64,000 nucleotides of DNA from Sinanaerobacter sp. ZZT-01 (GCF_035621135.1 NZ_CP141728.1:1550001-1614000); one strand, 5' to 3'; counted from the stretch's first letter, positions 34,364 to 43,378 are shown. A program made the numbers and translations. Notes: generated by a model from the sequence alone, not told the origin.

Positions 34364-35770
34364 ATGACATCTCAAAATAAAGAAAAAAGAAAGTGGCATA
34401 TACCACATACCTATGTCTTAATTTTTGCAATCATTATACTGGTTACCATTCTAACTTATATCGTACCTGCGGGAGAGTTTGACCGCGCACAAGACGAGCA
34501 GACAGGGCGTATTTTTGTCGTAGCAGACAGCTTTCATCAAGTAGAAAGTACACCCGTTTCCCCATTTGATATGTTTCGATCCATACACATTGCAATGGAT
34601 GAAGTCGGATATATTATTTTCTTTGTTTTAATTATAGGAGGTTCCTTCGGAATCATTCAAGCAACCGGTGCGATTGATGCGGGTATCGGAAGTATGGTGA
34701 AAAAGACAAAAGGAAAAGAGAAATTAGTCATTCCGCTTCTTATGTTTGTGTTTTCCATAGCAGGCGCAATTTTAGGATCTGCAGAAGAAATGCTGCCGTT
34801 TTATCCGATTATTATATCTTTGGCAATTGCATTAGGATTTGACTCCATTACGGGAACTGCGATTGTACTGTTAGGAGCCGGGGCTGGATTTGCAGGTGCC
34901 TTTTTAAATCCGTTTACAGTAGGAATTGCACAGGGAATTGCAGGATTACCGTTATTCTCTGGCATGTGGTATCGCTTGATTTGTTACGGTATTATTTTAA
35001 GTGTATCGGTATTTTATGTATATCGCTATGCCAGCAAAATTCAGAAAAATCCGGAGCTGAGCTTAGTATATGAAGCGGATAAGAAAAAGATAAATCTACA
35101 GATGGAAGAAATTGTAACCTTAAATGGACGGCAGAAACTCGTACTTTTAGCTTTCGCATTAGGGCTCATTATTCTTTCTTACGGTGTTGTTAAGTTAGAT
35201 TTTTACGTAACAGAGTTAACGGCAGTATTTCTGATTATTGGAATAGTAGGAGGTATGATAGGCGGGCTGTCAGTAAACCGTATCGCAGAGACATTTGTAG
35301 AAGGTGCAAAAGAGCTGGTATACGGAGCATTAGTTATTGGATTAGCAACGACTGTTATGGTAATCATGCGTGAAGGCAAGATCATGGATACACTGATTTT
35401 CTATCTTGCAAATATGGTTAAAACGTTGCCGCCTGCTTTAAGTGCGATAGGCATGTTCTTCGTGCAAAGTATTATTAATGTATTTGTTCCATCAGGAAGC
35501 GGGCAGGCCGCCGTTTCCATGCCGATTATGGCACCAATGGCAGATGTTGTAGGAATTACAAGGCAGACTTCCGTTTTAGCATTCCAATTTGGAGATGGAT
35601 TTTCTAATGTCATTTCGCCAACTTCCGGATATTTCATGGCAGCATTGGCAATTGGTGGAATCAAATGGGATAAGTGGGCAAAATGGATGTGGCCATTGTT
35701 TTTAATTTGGTGTATCCTAGGCATTTCGCTGGTAGCGATATCCGTACTGATCCACTACGGTCCGTTTTAA
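34364..35770 (+). CDS. YfcC family membrane transporter (second copy)
   Basis: A 468-residue protein paralogous to the gene at the start of this operon. Shared blocks include EEMLPFYPIIISLAIALGFD, AFLNPFTVGIAQGIAGLPLFSG, VPSGSGQAAVSMPIM and FQFGDGFSNVISPTSGYFMAAL. About 12 membrane helices. It follows the M20 peptidase by 19 bases with AAAGGGG upstream. Two non-identical YfcC proteins in one operon suggest either separate substrates (for example substrate uptake and product export) or a heteromeric carrier; neither can be decided from sequence. Confidence 0.85.
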   Translation: MTSQNKEKRKWHIPHTYVLIFAIIILVTILTYIVPAGEFDRAQDEQTGRIFVVADSFHQVESTPVSPFDMFRSIHIAMDEVGYIIFFVLIIGGSFGIIQATGAIDAGIGSMVKKTKGKEKLVIPLLMFVFSIAGAILGSAEEMLPFYPIIISLAIALGFDSITGTAIVLLGAGAGFAGAFLNPFTVGIAQGIAGLPLFSGMWYRLICYGIILSVSVFYVYRYASKIQKNPELSLVYEADKKKINLQMEEIVTLNGRQKLVLLAFALGLIILSYGVVKLDFYVTELTAVFLIIGIVGGMIGGLSVNRIAETFVEGAKELVYGALVIGLATTVMVIMREGKIMDTLIFYLANMVKTLPPALSAIGMFFVQSIINVFVPSGSGQAAVSMPIMAPMADVVGITRQTSVLAFQFGDGFSNVISPTSGYFMAALAIGGIKWDKWAKWMWPLFLIWCILGISLVAISVLIHYGPF

Positions 35771-35849
35771 GAGAAAATCACGCTTATAAATATACAGATA
35801 GACACTTATCATATCTAATTATAGCGAAATTCAATTTTATATACTTCCA

Positions 35850-35891
35850 CAAAAATGGCTTTGAACAAACCTGTGTTCAAAGCCATTTTTA
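35850..35891. terminator. Bidirectional terminator
   Basis: AAAAATGGCTTTGAACA and TGTTCAAAGCCATTTTT form a long stem with A- and T-runs at its two ends. It lies between the convergent second yfcC gene and the yitT-like gene and can end both transcripts. Confidence 0.85.
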
Positions 35892-35896
35892 AACCT

Positions 35897-36781
35897 TCAA
35901 TCTAGATGCTTAAAACCTTTTCCCACGACATCTCCAGCCTCACAGCCTACTAGAAAAGCTTTTTTATCTACTTCACGAGCGATATCTCGGACTTTGTAAA
36001 ACTGTGGTTTGCTGACGACACAAAATATAATATTTTTTTGATTATGATCATAACCGCCCTCTCCTTTTATGACTGTAACGCCCCGATGCAGTTCATGTAA
36101 GATTCGCTCCTGTATCTCTTGACTGTGATCGGAAATAATAAATAAAAGGCGGTTTATATTAAGTCCATAAACCATGTTATCCATGACCAATCCGGAAATG
36201 TAAATGCAGATTGCCGCAAAAATAGAAACATCGATGTTGCCGTAAGCAAAAATAGATGCAATGACGACGATCAGATTCGTTCCGGTCAAAAGCTTTCCCA
36301 TAGAAAAATGGGGGAAGCTCTTTTGAACGACGGCACTGATAATAGCGGTGCCTCCAGTCGTTGAATGACTCATGTAGATCAAGGCATTGCCAGCTCCCAT
36401 TAAAATTCCGCCAAAAATAGATGCTAACAGAGGAGCGATGGGGGAGGTGGAAGGATAAGGAGGCATCCAGACTACCAGTGCATCAATGCAAAAACTAAAG
36501 ATAGAAAGAGAAGCTGCGGTTCGAATTGTAAAACCTTTTGAGACAAAAAACCATGATAAAATGAAAAGAGGAACATTGATCATAAAAATCATCGTTCCAA
36601 TGGGAATATGAAACAGGTAATTGAGAATTGTAGCAATTCCGGTTACGCCTCCCGGTGCAATTTGAAATGGCTTAGTAAAGATCTGAATGCCCATGGCGTA
36701 AGAGTAGGAACCCAAAAGATTGATGATTAAAAAATGAAGGTAATCTTTTGGTGTGTGGAGTTCGGAACGCATTTTATTCAC
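35897..36781 (-). CDS. YitT family membrane protein (DUF161 + DUF2179)
   Basis: A 294-residue protein with five N-terminal membrane helices containing GSYSYAMGIQIFTKPFQIAPGG and GNALIYMSHSTTGGTAI, then a C-terminal cytoplasmic DUF2179 domain (GVTVIKGEGGYDHNQKNIIF, then an FL-x-G-C-E-A-G-D-V-x-GKGF end). This layout defines the YitT/YpjC/YvjA family, found widely in Bacillota; its biochemical role is not settled. The gene is alone between a terminator and a divergent promoter region shared with cca. Confidence 0.88.
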   Translation of the reverse strand: MNKMRSELHTPKDYLHFLIINLLGSYSYAMGIQIFTKPFQIAPGGVTGIATILNYLFHIPIGTMIFMINVPLFILSWFFVSKGFTIRTAASLSIFSFCIDALVVWMPPYPSTSPIAPLLASIFGGILMGAGNALIYMSHSTTGGTAIISAVVQKSFPHFSMGKLLTGTNLIVVIASIFAYGNIDVSIFAAICIYISGLVMDNMVYGLNINRLLFIISDHSQEIQERILHELHRGVTVIKGEGGYDHNQKNIIFCVVSKPQFYKVRDIAREVDKKAFLVGCEAGDVVGKGFKHLD

Positions 36782-36970
36782 CTCATAAATTGTATTTCTG
36801 AAGAAGAATTGTTTTTTTACATGAAGATAGTATACATTTTATTTTAAATTTTTACAATATGTTTTGTGATTTTAATAAAATTTATATTATACTTATAAGA
36901 TATGTGAAAATTAGGAAAAGTAATATAGTCTTACATAGAAAAGTATAAAGAGAAGAGAGAGGGAAGGAAG

Positions 36971-38290
36971 TTGGATAAAGCAAGGAGAGTTTTAGAAAAA
37001 TTGGCACTGGCAGATTATGAAGCTTATTTAGTCGGCGGCTGTGTTCGAGATTTATTATTAAATAAAATTCCAAAGGACTTTGATATAACAACCAATGCAC
37101 TGCCGGAGTGTATTGAAGAAATTTTTTCTGGATACCGCACTTTGAGAACTGGAATAAAACATGGAACCATCACGGTAATATTTGAGGATGAGCCATTTGA
37201 AATTACAACGTATCGTACAGATGGCATTTACAGCGATCATCGCAGACCGGATCAAATCACTTTTTCTGCATCGCTTCAAGAGGATTTGGCACGCAGAGAC
37301 TTTACCATTAATGCAATGGCATATAATGAAGCGGAGGGATTGGTCGATCCTTATAATGGAAAAGAAGACTTAGAAAAAGGTATTTTACGGTGTGTTGGTG
37401 ATGCTGCCTTGCGTTTTGAGGAGGACGCTTTGCGCCTTTTACGTCTTTTGCGCTTTGCATCCGAGTTGGGCTTCCATGCAGAAGAAAAAACGGAAATTGC
37501 TGCTTATGAAAAAAAAGAGCTTTTGGAGAAAGTGTCAAAAGAGCGTGTACGTGAGGAATGTTCAAAATTATTGTGCGGCAAGCATGCGGGACAAGTGCTT
37601 GTGAAATGGATTAAAGTGTTGGGAGTGGTTTTGCCTGAACTTCTCCCCATGGAAGGCTTTCAACAAAGAAACCCCCACCATAAGTATGATGTGCTTTGCC
37701 ACACGGCAGCTGTCGTAGATTCAATACCTGAGAAACCTTATCTAAGGTGGACTGCTTTGCTTCATGACATCGGAAAGCCGTGGCGGTATACCGTGGATAA
37801 GCATGGGATCGGACATTTTTACGGACATGCAAAGGAAAGTGAAAATATAGCGGAAATTATATTAAAGCGTTTAAAAATGGATCGGGAAAGCATTAGCAAA
37901 ATACTGCTTTTAATTCGTTATCATGATTTTCGCATAGAAGCTAAAACCGAGCTTGTAAAGGAATGGCTGTGTAAGTTAGGAAAAGAGAATTTTGAGGATT
38001 TATTATTATTAAAAAAAGCAGATCTAGCAGGGCAAAACCCACTGGGTGGAAAAAAGAATCGAAAATTGGAAGCACTTTGCGCGGTTACAAGAGATATTTT
38101 AGAACGTGGTCAGTGCTATCAATTAAAAGACTTGCGAATAGATGGAAATGATTTGATAGAAAATGGAATGCAAAGTGGGGAGCAAATCGGATACGCCTTA
38201 CATCTTTTATTAAAAAATGTAATCAAGGGATGCGTTGTCAATGAAAAAGAGATGCTTTTGGATTTTCTTATAAAAGAAGAACTGTTATAG
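36971..38290 (+). CDS. cca: CCA-adding tRNA nucleotidyltransferase
   Basis: A 439-residue enzyme that adds or repairs the 3'-CCA end of tRNA. The class II nucleotidyltransferase core starts with LVGGCVRDLLLNKIPKDFDI (near 21, with the metal-binding D-x-D), then RTGIKHGTITV, and RRDFTINAMAYNE near 108. The RNA-binding head follows, then an HD domain (ALLHDIGKP near 261). It starts at TTG 36971 right after GGGAAGG. In Clostridia a single CCA enzyme normally does the whole job. It is not clearly in an operon. Confidence 0.92.
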   Translation: MDKARRVLEKLALADYEAYLVGGCVRDLLLNKIPKDFDITTNALPECIEEIFSGYRTLRTGIKHGTITVIFEDEPFEITTYRTDGIYSDHRRPDQITFSASLQEDLARRDFTINAMAYNEAEGLVDPYNGKEDLEKGILRCVGDAALRFEEDALRLLRLLRFASELGFHAEEKTEIAAYEKKELLEKVSKERVREECSKLLCGKHAGQVLVKWIKVLGVVLPELLPMEGFQQRNPHHKYDVLCHTAAVVDSIPEKPYLRWTALLHDIGKPWRYTVDKHGIGHFYGHAKESENIAEIILKRLKMDRESISKILLLIRYHDFRIEAKTELVKEWLCKLGKENFEDLLLLKKADLAGQNPLGGKKNRKLEALCAVTRDILERGQCYQLKDLRIDGNDLIENGMQSGEQIGYALHLLLKNVIKGCVVNEKEMLLDFLIKEELL

Positions 38291-38378
38291 GGTTCGTATG
38301 CACGCTATTATCATGTGCAATTTATAGCTCAATGTAGTGGAGAGAGCTATGTAGTTGTTCGAGAATTGGAGGGCAAAA

Positions 38379-38978
38379 ATGATAAGAAGGAAATTACTAT
38401 TCTTATATATAGGATTGATAATAATGATTGTTTTTACGACTTTTTCGTTTGCAGTGGAAAATACGGATGAGGTATTAAAAGATGTTAAGGGAACTGCTTA
38501 TGAGCAGGCAGTTCAGACTTTATTGGAAGAAGGGGCAATTTCTGGTTATCAAGAGGGTGTGTTTAAACCGGATGCGTATATAACGAGAGCCGAGGCGTGT
38601 GTGATGATTGTAAAAATCATTTATTCATCGAAGGAGCCTTTGCAGTCAGTGAAGAATAGCTCTTTTTCCGATATGAATGGATACGGCTGGGCTTCACCTT
38701 ATGTAAATTATGCTGTTCAGAATAGGGTTGTTAGTGGTTATGGTAATGGCGTTTTTGCTCCGGACAAGAACATTACCTATAATGAATTGGTCACTATGCT
38801 AGTATCTGCTAAAGGAAATACTGCTGCTGATTTAGAAGGGGTGTGGCCGGATAAGTATTATGAAAAGGCAAAAGAAATGGGGTTATTCGCATCAATTTCG
38901 AATGAAGTAGAAGGTAATATGGAAGCAACGAGAGGGAATGCGGCAATTATGATTTGCAATGGGTTAATAGAGAGATAA
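38379..38978 (+). CDS. Secreted SLH-domain protein
   Basis: A 199-residue protein from the ATG at 38379, 6 bases after GGAGGG. It has a signal peptide (RRKLLFLYIGLIIMIVFTTF, ending near SFA) and then only S-layer homology repeats: one with YEQAVQTLLEEGAISGYQEG...F.P...ITRAE, a second with FSDM..WASPYVNYAV...VSGYGNGVFAPDKNITYNE, and a weaker third ending TRGNAAIMICNGLIE. Three SLH repeats form a module that binds pyruvylated wall polymer. It carries no enzyme domain, so it may be a wall-binding cap or adaptor. A strong terminator follows. Confidence 0.85.
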   Translation: MIRRKLLFLYIGLIIMIVFTTFSFAVENTDEVLKDVKGTAYEQAVQTLLEEGAISGYQEGVFKPDAYITRAEACVMIVKIIYSSKEPLQSVKNSSFSDMNGYGWASPYVNYAVQNRVVSGYGNGVFAPDKNITYNELVTMLVSAKGNTAADLEGVWPDKYYEKAKEMGLFASISNEVEGNMEATRGNAAIMICNGLIER

Positions 38979-39015
38979 TGAATATATTTGAATCATTAAT
39001 AGATAAATCTTATAG

Positions 39016-39054
39016 ATATCATCTTTCAAATTTTTGAAAGATGATATTTTTTTT
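39016..39054 (+). terminator. Intrinsic terminator after SLH gene
   Basis: ATATCATCTTTCAAA and TTTGAAAGATGATAT pair as a 15-base stem with a 2-base gap, followed by eight T residues. It separates the SLH gene from the metal-efflux operon. Confidence 0.88.
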
Positions 39055-39063
39055 AACAAATGA

Positions 39064-39135
39064 TTGACAGAATGGAAATGAAGAATATAATATAACATAT
39101 GAACAAGTATTCATATGTTGATATGAACATATGAA
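39064..39135 (+). promoter_or_regulatory. Metal-efflux operon promoter with overlapping CadC-type operators
   Basis: TTGACA (39064-39069), 16 bases and TATAAT (39086-39091). Directly downstream lie two interlocking perfect dyads that share a half-site: CATATGAA-N6-TTCATATG (39096-39117) and TTCATATGTT-N6-AACATATGAA (39110-39135). The TGAA...TTCA spacing is that of ArsR/SmtB/CadC operators. Metal-free repressor bound here would cover the transcription start. Confidence 0.8.
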
Positions 39136-39169
39136 TACATTTAGGAATAGAATAGAAAGGAGTATAAAA

Positions 39170-39532
39170 TTGGAAGAGAATAAAAAAATAGAATGCTGTG
39201 ATTCTCTTCATATTCATGATGAAATCATTGAAACCGTAAATGAAACCATGCCTGATGAAGAAATTCTTTATGATTTAGCAGAGCTGTATAAGGTTTTCGG
39301 TGACAGTACACGGATACGAATTTTATATGTGTTATTTGAGGCTGACTTGTGTGTATGCGATATTGCACAATTATTAAATATGGGGCAATCTGCTATTTCT
39401 CATCAGCTTCGAGTATTGAAGCAGGCAAGACTTGTAAAATTCAGAAGAGAGGGAAAATCCGTCATTTATTCTTTATCGGACGATCACGTTCGTACGATTA
39501 TTGATCAGGGAATTGAACATATTTCAGAATAA
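39170..39532 (+). CDS. cadC: CadC-like metal-sensing ArsR repressor
   Basis: A 120-residue repressor starting at TTG 39170, 8 bases after AAAGGAG; an upstream ATG at 39131 lies inside the operator. The core has LYKVFGDSTRIRILYVL, then ADLCVCDIAQLLNMGQSAIS (alpha-3 site with C-V-C) and ends with DDHVRTIIDQGIEHIS, the alpha-5 D-x-H...H site. An N-terminal CCDSLHIH adds further thiol ligands. Having both sites matches CadC-type sensors of Cd/Pb/Zn. It should release the operator on binding metal and switch on the HMA protein and P-type ATPase genes downstream. Confidence 0.88.
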   Translation: MEENKKIECCDSLHIHDEIIETVNETMPDEEILYDLAELYKVFGDSTRIRILYVLFEADLCVCDIAQLLNMGQSAISHQLRVLKQARLVKFRREGKSVIYSLSDDHVRTIIDQGIEHISE

Positions 39533-39548
39533 GAAAGGAAAAGATATT

Positions 39549-39770
39549 ATGAAAAAGACTTTTAAAATGCAGGAATTAGACTGCGCAAACTGTGCTGCGA
39601 AGATGGAAAATGCGATTAAAAAAATTAAAGGGGTTCAGAATGCTCAGATCAGCTTTATGACTCAGAAGCTGACATTAGAAGCACCGGATGAAATGTTTGA
39701 TAACATATTGGAAGAAGCAATCAATGTTTGCAAAAAGGTAGAACCGGATTGCATGATTGTAACACAGTAA
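39549..39770 (+). CDS. Heavy-metal-associated (HMA) domain protein
   Basis: A 73-residue ferredoxin-like metal-binding protein. The metal site is MQELDCANCAAKMENAIKKI, with the M/L-x-C-x-x-C motif at residues about 11-16; the rest shows the beta-alpha-beta pattern and ends with a further Cys pair-like region (NVCKKVEPDC). It starts at ATG 39549, 10 bases after AAAGG. In related ATPases this domain is the N-terminus of the pump; here it is a separate small protein and the ATPase behind it lacks one, so it probably acts in trans as a metal donor. Confidence 0.87.
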   Translation: MKKTFKMQELDCANCAAKMENAIKKIKGVQNAQISFMTQKLTLEAPDEMFDNILEEAINVCKKVEPDCMIVTQ

Positions 39771-39824
39771 AGAAGCAAAGAAAGGGATTCGACAAGTCAA
39801 AGAGTGACTTTAGACAGGTGGGAT

Positions 39825-41711
39825 ATGTCAAAGAAACAAAAAAGAGTATTAATTAGAATATTGATAAGCGGTATCTTATTTGCTGCAGGAGAGGTACTTT
39901 TGGCAATCGATTTGAATCCGTTTGGAAAAGCGGGAGCGTTTGCATTCTTTTTGATTCCTTATTTGATTGTGGGTGGTGATATCCTTCTGGAAGCCGTAAA
40001 AAATATATTACGGGGACAGATTTTCGATGAAAATTTTTTGATGGTGGTTGCGACGGTCGGCGCATTTGCGGTTGGAGAATACCCGGAAGGGGTTGCCGTA
40101 ATGTTGTTTTATCAGATCGGTGAACTTTTTCAGGGTTATGCTGTCAATGCATCAAGAAAATCCATTTCAACTTTAATGGACATTCGCCCAGATTATGCTA
40201 ATATAGAGGTAGATGGAGTTTTAAGGCAAGTCGATCCGGAGGAAATTTCGGTTGGAGATATCATAGTTGTAAAGCCTGGGGAAAGAATACCGTTAGATGG
40301 TATTGTAAAAGACGGCGTTTCTTCTGTAGATACTTCCGCATTGACAGGAGAATCTATGCCGCGAGATTTAAAAGTAGGCAGTGAGGCATTAAGCGGCTGC
40401 ATTAATTTAAACGGTGTGTTATCCATTCGTGTTGAAAAGGAATTCGGTGAATCTACTGTATCTAAGATTTTGGATTTGGTAGAAAATGCGAGCAGTAAAA
40501 AAGCGAAAGCCGAAAACTTCATTACAAAGTTTGCACGGTACTATACTCCTATTGTCGTTATTTGTGCTGCATTATTAGCAATTGTTCCGCCTTTATTGAT
40601 AAAAGATGCATTATTTACTGATTGGGTTCAGCGTGCGCTTATATTTCTTGTTGTCTCTTGCCCTTGTGCATTGGTCATCTCTATTCCTTTGGGATTCTTC
40701 GGCGGCATCGGAGGTGCGTCCAAATGCGGGGTATTGGTGAAGGGCAGCAATTATTTAGAGGTGCTGGCGAAGACAGGAATCATTGTCTTTGATAAGACCG
40801 GAACTCTGACAAAAGGTAATTTTAAAGTTGCACAGATTTATCCATCACAGGGAGCAGCATTTACTGAAAATGAAGTATTGCATTTTGCAGCTGCGGCAGA
40901 AAATTATTCGGATCATCCAATCTCTGTTTCTTTAAAAGAAGCATATGGCAAAAAGATTGATCCGAAGCTTTTAGAAAACGTGGAAGAGATTCCCGGTCAT
41001 GGGGTGAAAGCCATTGTGAATGGGAAAAAAGTATACGTTGGAAATGCAAAACTCATGGAACTGTGTTCTGTGGAATATGAAAAAAAATCAGTAGTGGGAA
41101 CACTTGTATATGTTGCGGTAGAAGAGAGCTATGCTGGTTGTATTGTCATTGCGGATGAAATCAAAGCAGATTCTGCGGATGCCATAATCAAGTTAAAGAA
41201 TTCTGGCATAAAGCGTACGATTATGCTGACCGGAGATTCAAAAAATGTTGGGCAGATGGTTGGAAAGCAATTAGGATTAGATGAAGTTTATACGGAGCTT
41301 CTGCCAACAGGAAAAGTAAGCCAGCTAGAAGAACTATTAAAACAAAGAAAACAATATGGAAATCTGGCTTTTGTCGGAGATGGTATCAATGATGCTCCGG
41401 TTTTAGCACAGGCGGATGTCGGTATTGCAATGGGAGGATTGGGGTCAGATGCTGCGATTGAAGCAGCAGATATTGTAATTATGGACGATCGGCCTTCCAA
41501 GATTGTAACTGCAATTAAAATTTCGAGAAAAACACTTCAAATCGTTAAGCAAAATATCGTTTTAGCGTTAGGAGTAAAAGGAATTGTATTGTTGATGGGA
41601 GCCTTTGGATTGGCGACAATGTGGGAAGCTGTATTTGCAGATGTAGGAGTATCGGTGCTTGCTATTTTAAATGCGATGAGAGCCTTGAATGTTTCAAAGT
41701 ATCAAGGTTGA
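39825..41711 (+). CDS. cadA: P1B-type heavy-metal efflux ATPase (Cd/Zn/Pb type)
   Basis: About 628 residues from ATG 39825; a GTG at 39804 is an alternative start and neither has an ideal ribosome site. It shows the P1B order: metal-gate helices, TGES actuator loop (ALTGESMPRD near 170), the membrane metal site SCPCALVISIPLG near 285, phosphorylation site DKTGTLTKG near 324, DHPIS near 364 and GDGINDAPVLAQAD near 525. The CPC motif with downstream ISIPLG is typical of Cd2+/Zn2+/Pb2+ exporters. There is no N-terminal HMA domain; the preceding 73-residue protein supplies one. Confidence 0.9.
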   Translation: MSKKQKRVLIRILISGILFAAGEVLLAIDLNPFGKAGAFAFFLIPYLIVGGDILLEAVKNILRGQIFDENFLMVVATVGAFAVGEYPEGVAVMLFYQIGELFQGYAVNASRKSISTLMDIRPDYANIEVDGVLRQVDPEEISVGDIIVVKPGERIPLDGIVKDGVSSVDTSALTGESMPRDLKVGSEALSGCINLNGVLSIRVEKEFGESTVSKILDLVENASSKKAKAENFITKFARYYTPIVVICAALLAIVPPLLIKDALFTDWVQRALIFLVVSCPCALVISIPLGFFGGIGGASKCGVLVKGSNYLEVLAKTGIIVFDKTGTLTKGNFKVAQIYPSQGAAFTENEVLHFAAAAENYSDHPISVSLKEAYGKKIDPKLLENVEEIPGHGVKAIVNGKKVYVGNAKLMELCSVEYEKKSVVGTLVYVAVEESYAGCIVIADEIKADSADAIIKLKNSGIKRTIMLTGDSKNVGQMVGKQLGLDEVYTELLPTGKVSQLEELLKQRKQYGNLAFVGDGINDAPVLAQADVGIAMGGLGSDAAIEAADIVIMDDRPSKIVTAIKISRKTLQIVKQNIVLALGVKGIVLLMGAFGLATMWEAVFADVGVSVLAILNAMRALNVSKYQG

Positions 41712-41735
41712 TATGCAGTAAAAAGGAGAAGCTAT

Positions 41736-42578
41736 ATGCAACAGGAAATGCAAGATAAAGCACAATCAAATGAAAATACCACTACTGTAAACGAGATCCC
41801 ATGGATTATTTTTAAAACAGGAGACAGCTATTTTGCGGTTTTGAGCGCAGATGTAACTTCTATTTCTATTTTACCGGAAGAGTTGACAGGTATACCGGAT
41901 GCGCCGGATTATGTGAGAGGACTTGCAAATTTACGAGACTCTTGCATTCCTGTCCTTGATTTGCGGATTTTATTAAATATGCAGATTCTTTCAGAAGAAA
42001 TCTGTATGTTTGAAAATATGATGGACGCACGTAAAAAGGATCACCAAAATTGGGTGGATGAGCTGATTCGCTCCATCAATGAAAAAATACCATTTGCACT
42101 GACTTCTGATCCGCATCAATGTGCATTCGGAAAATGGTATGACCACTATAAAAGCAATAATCCGATGGTACAATTTCAGTTAAAAAAAATTGATGAGCCA
42201 CATAAAGAGCTTCATAACATGGCAGTAGAAACACAGCAAGTATTAAATATTACAGATGCGCAGGAGCGGGAAAGAGCTTTGGAACGTATCCAAAAACAGC
42301 TTAAGGATCAGATTTTACCGATTATGCTTCATTTGTTGGATGACACAAAAAGAGTTATGAGAGATAGTATACGGGAGATGATGCTTGTATTAGATGACGG
42401 AACAAAAAAATGTGGACTTGCTGTAGATGAAGTACTTCGTGTAGAGACTTTGGAACCAGTTCCAGATACAATTAAAATTGACGATTACCATCAGATGAAT
42501 TACGTGACAGGAATCTCTAAATCAAAAGAGCAGATTGTCTTATTGATTGATGAGAAAAAACTTTTGGAATTGGTATAA
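41736..42578 (+). CDS. CheW-like protein with an inserted zinc-binding CZB domain
   Basis: A 280-residue protein. Residues about 22-88 are the first half of a CheW fold (WIIFKTGDSYFAV, then IPDAPDYVRGLANLRDSCIPVLDLR). A CZB (chemoreceptor zinc-binding) domain follows: DHQNW near 102, QCAFGKWYDHY near 127 and EPHKELH near 154, which supply the His-Cys-His-His zinc site. The second CheW half then resumes (MLVLDDGTKKCGLAVDEVLRVETLEPVP to IVLLIDEKKLL). The CZB is thus nested inside CheW. It follows the metal ATPase by 24 bases with AAAAGGAG, suggesting co-regulation with zinc/cadmium efflux. It would couple zinc status to chemotaxis signalling; no cheA or receptor gene is in the window. Confidence 0.85.
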   Translation: MQQEMQDKAQSNENTTTVNEIPWIIFKTGDSYFAVLSADVTSISILPEELTGIPDAPDYVRGLANLRDSCIPVLDLRILLNMQILSEEICMFENMMDARKKDHQNWVDELIRSINEKIPFALTSDPHQCAFGKWYDHYKSNNPMVQFQLKKIDEPHKELHNMAVETQQVLNITDAQERERALERIQKQLKDQILPIMLHLLDDTKRVMRDSIREMMLVLDDGTKKCGLAVDEVLRVETLEPVPDTIKIDDYHQMNYVTGISKSKEQIVLLIDEKKLLELV

Positions 42579-42641
42579 ATATAGAATGTAAAATTTAATA
42601 TTATGGAAAGATCGATCTTTTTTCTTGTAGGGAAAAGATAT

Positions 42642-42684
42642 AAGGCTGTAGATAAAATGTATTTTTGTCTGCAGCTTTTTTAAT
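42642..42684 (+). terminator. Terminator after the CheW-CZB gene
   Basis: GGCTGTAGA and TCTGCAGC pair (one G-U), with further A/T pairs toward the loop, followed by TTTTTT. The stretch from here to 42857 shows only AT-rich sequence with no feature I can support. Confidence 0.7.
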
Positions 42685-42857
42685 ATAAGTTTTTTTATAT
42701 GGGGGAAAAGTGCAAGTGCATGAAAGAGATAGGTCATAATTTGCCGTTTGAAATCCTCAATTTATAAGGTCGAATTATAGTAAAAGACATTTAATACAGT
42801 AAAAAAATAATAAAATATAGATAATAACAGTAATATTTTACAAAATAATATTTAACA

Positions 42858-42886
42858 TTGACAAATAATTTTTAATGTATTAAAGT
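42858..42886 (+). promoter_or_regulatory. Bacteriocin gene promoter
   Basis: TTGACA (42858-42863), 17 bases and TAAAGT (42881-42886), about 105 bases before the bacteriocin start. The leader between them contains no obvious dyad. Confidence 0.6.
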
Positions 42887-42992
42887 TAAAATTAATCAAA
42901 TCAATCTGCGTATTTAGAGGCAGGCTTTCATATGGGAAAGGATGACAGTTGTTAAGTAGGGTGGCCTTTTTAACCACGAAAGGGGATAAATT

Positions 42993-43361
42993 ATGTCTAT
43001 TTCTAAAATTACAAAAAAATTATTTTGTTTAACTTGTGTTGTGGCTCTCAGCAGTTCTGCGGCTTTTGCACAGTCTGCTCCTCTTGATGCAAATGCAATC
43101 AAGAACAATGAAGCCAGAGGGGGGGAGATTTCGGTTATGGCTTCCTCAACACCAATCACCTCCTATGGCGGTCATGGTGAGTATGGCTGGGGACTGTTTA
43201 ATGCTTGGGCGAAATATGCACATGATGACTATGAGCATCGAGTTGTTTTACAAACTGATGATTATTCATATGGTGCTTGGGAACTTGCAGGAGGAAATAA
43301 TTATTCCTATAAAGAACATAAAAAAGGAAAAACGAATGTTGGAAGTGGTGAAATTCGATAA
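42993..43361 (+). CDS. Lactococcin 972-family bacteriocin precursor
   Basis: A 122-residue secreted peptide. The signal peptide (ISKITKKLFCLTCVVALSSS) probably ends at AFA before QSAPLD. The mature part carries GGHGEYGWGLFNAWAKYA and repeated aromatic, His and Gly residues (HDDYEHRVVLQ, SYGAWELAGGNNYSYKEHKKG), the lactococcin 972 family pattern W/G-x-G...Y-S-x-Y...H-x-A-x-V. Lactococcin 972 blocks septum formation by binding lipid II. The two genes that follow (membrane protein, ABC ATPase) are the standard partners of this family. A segment of about 30 residues after the signal (DANAIKNNEARGGEISVMAS) could be a propeptide. Confidence 0.83.
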   Translation: MSISKITKKLFCLTCVVALSSSAAFAQSAPLDANAIKNNEARGGEISVMASSTPITSYGGHGEYGWGLFNAWAKYAHDDYEHRVVLQTDDYSYGAWELAGGNNYSYKEHKKGKTNVGSGEIR

Positions 43362-43378
43362 GATAAATTAAAATATAC

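Noticed and set aside
36843-36857. Single copy of the PucR-type 15-mer (13 of 15 bases) between yitT and cca
   Set aside because: It is unpaired, in very AT-rich DNA, and not near a related gene; probably chance.
39131-39169. Upstream ATG start for the CadC-like repressor
   Set aside because: This ATG lies inside the operator dyad and has no ribosome site; TTG 39170 has AAAGGAG at proper distance.
42685-42857. Possible small gene before the bacteriocin
   Set aside because: Extremely AT-rich with frequent stops in all frames; nothing beyond the bacteriocin promoter.
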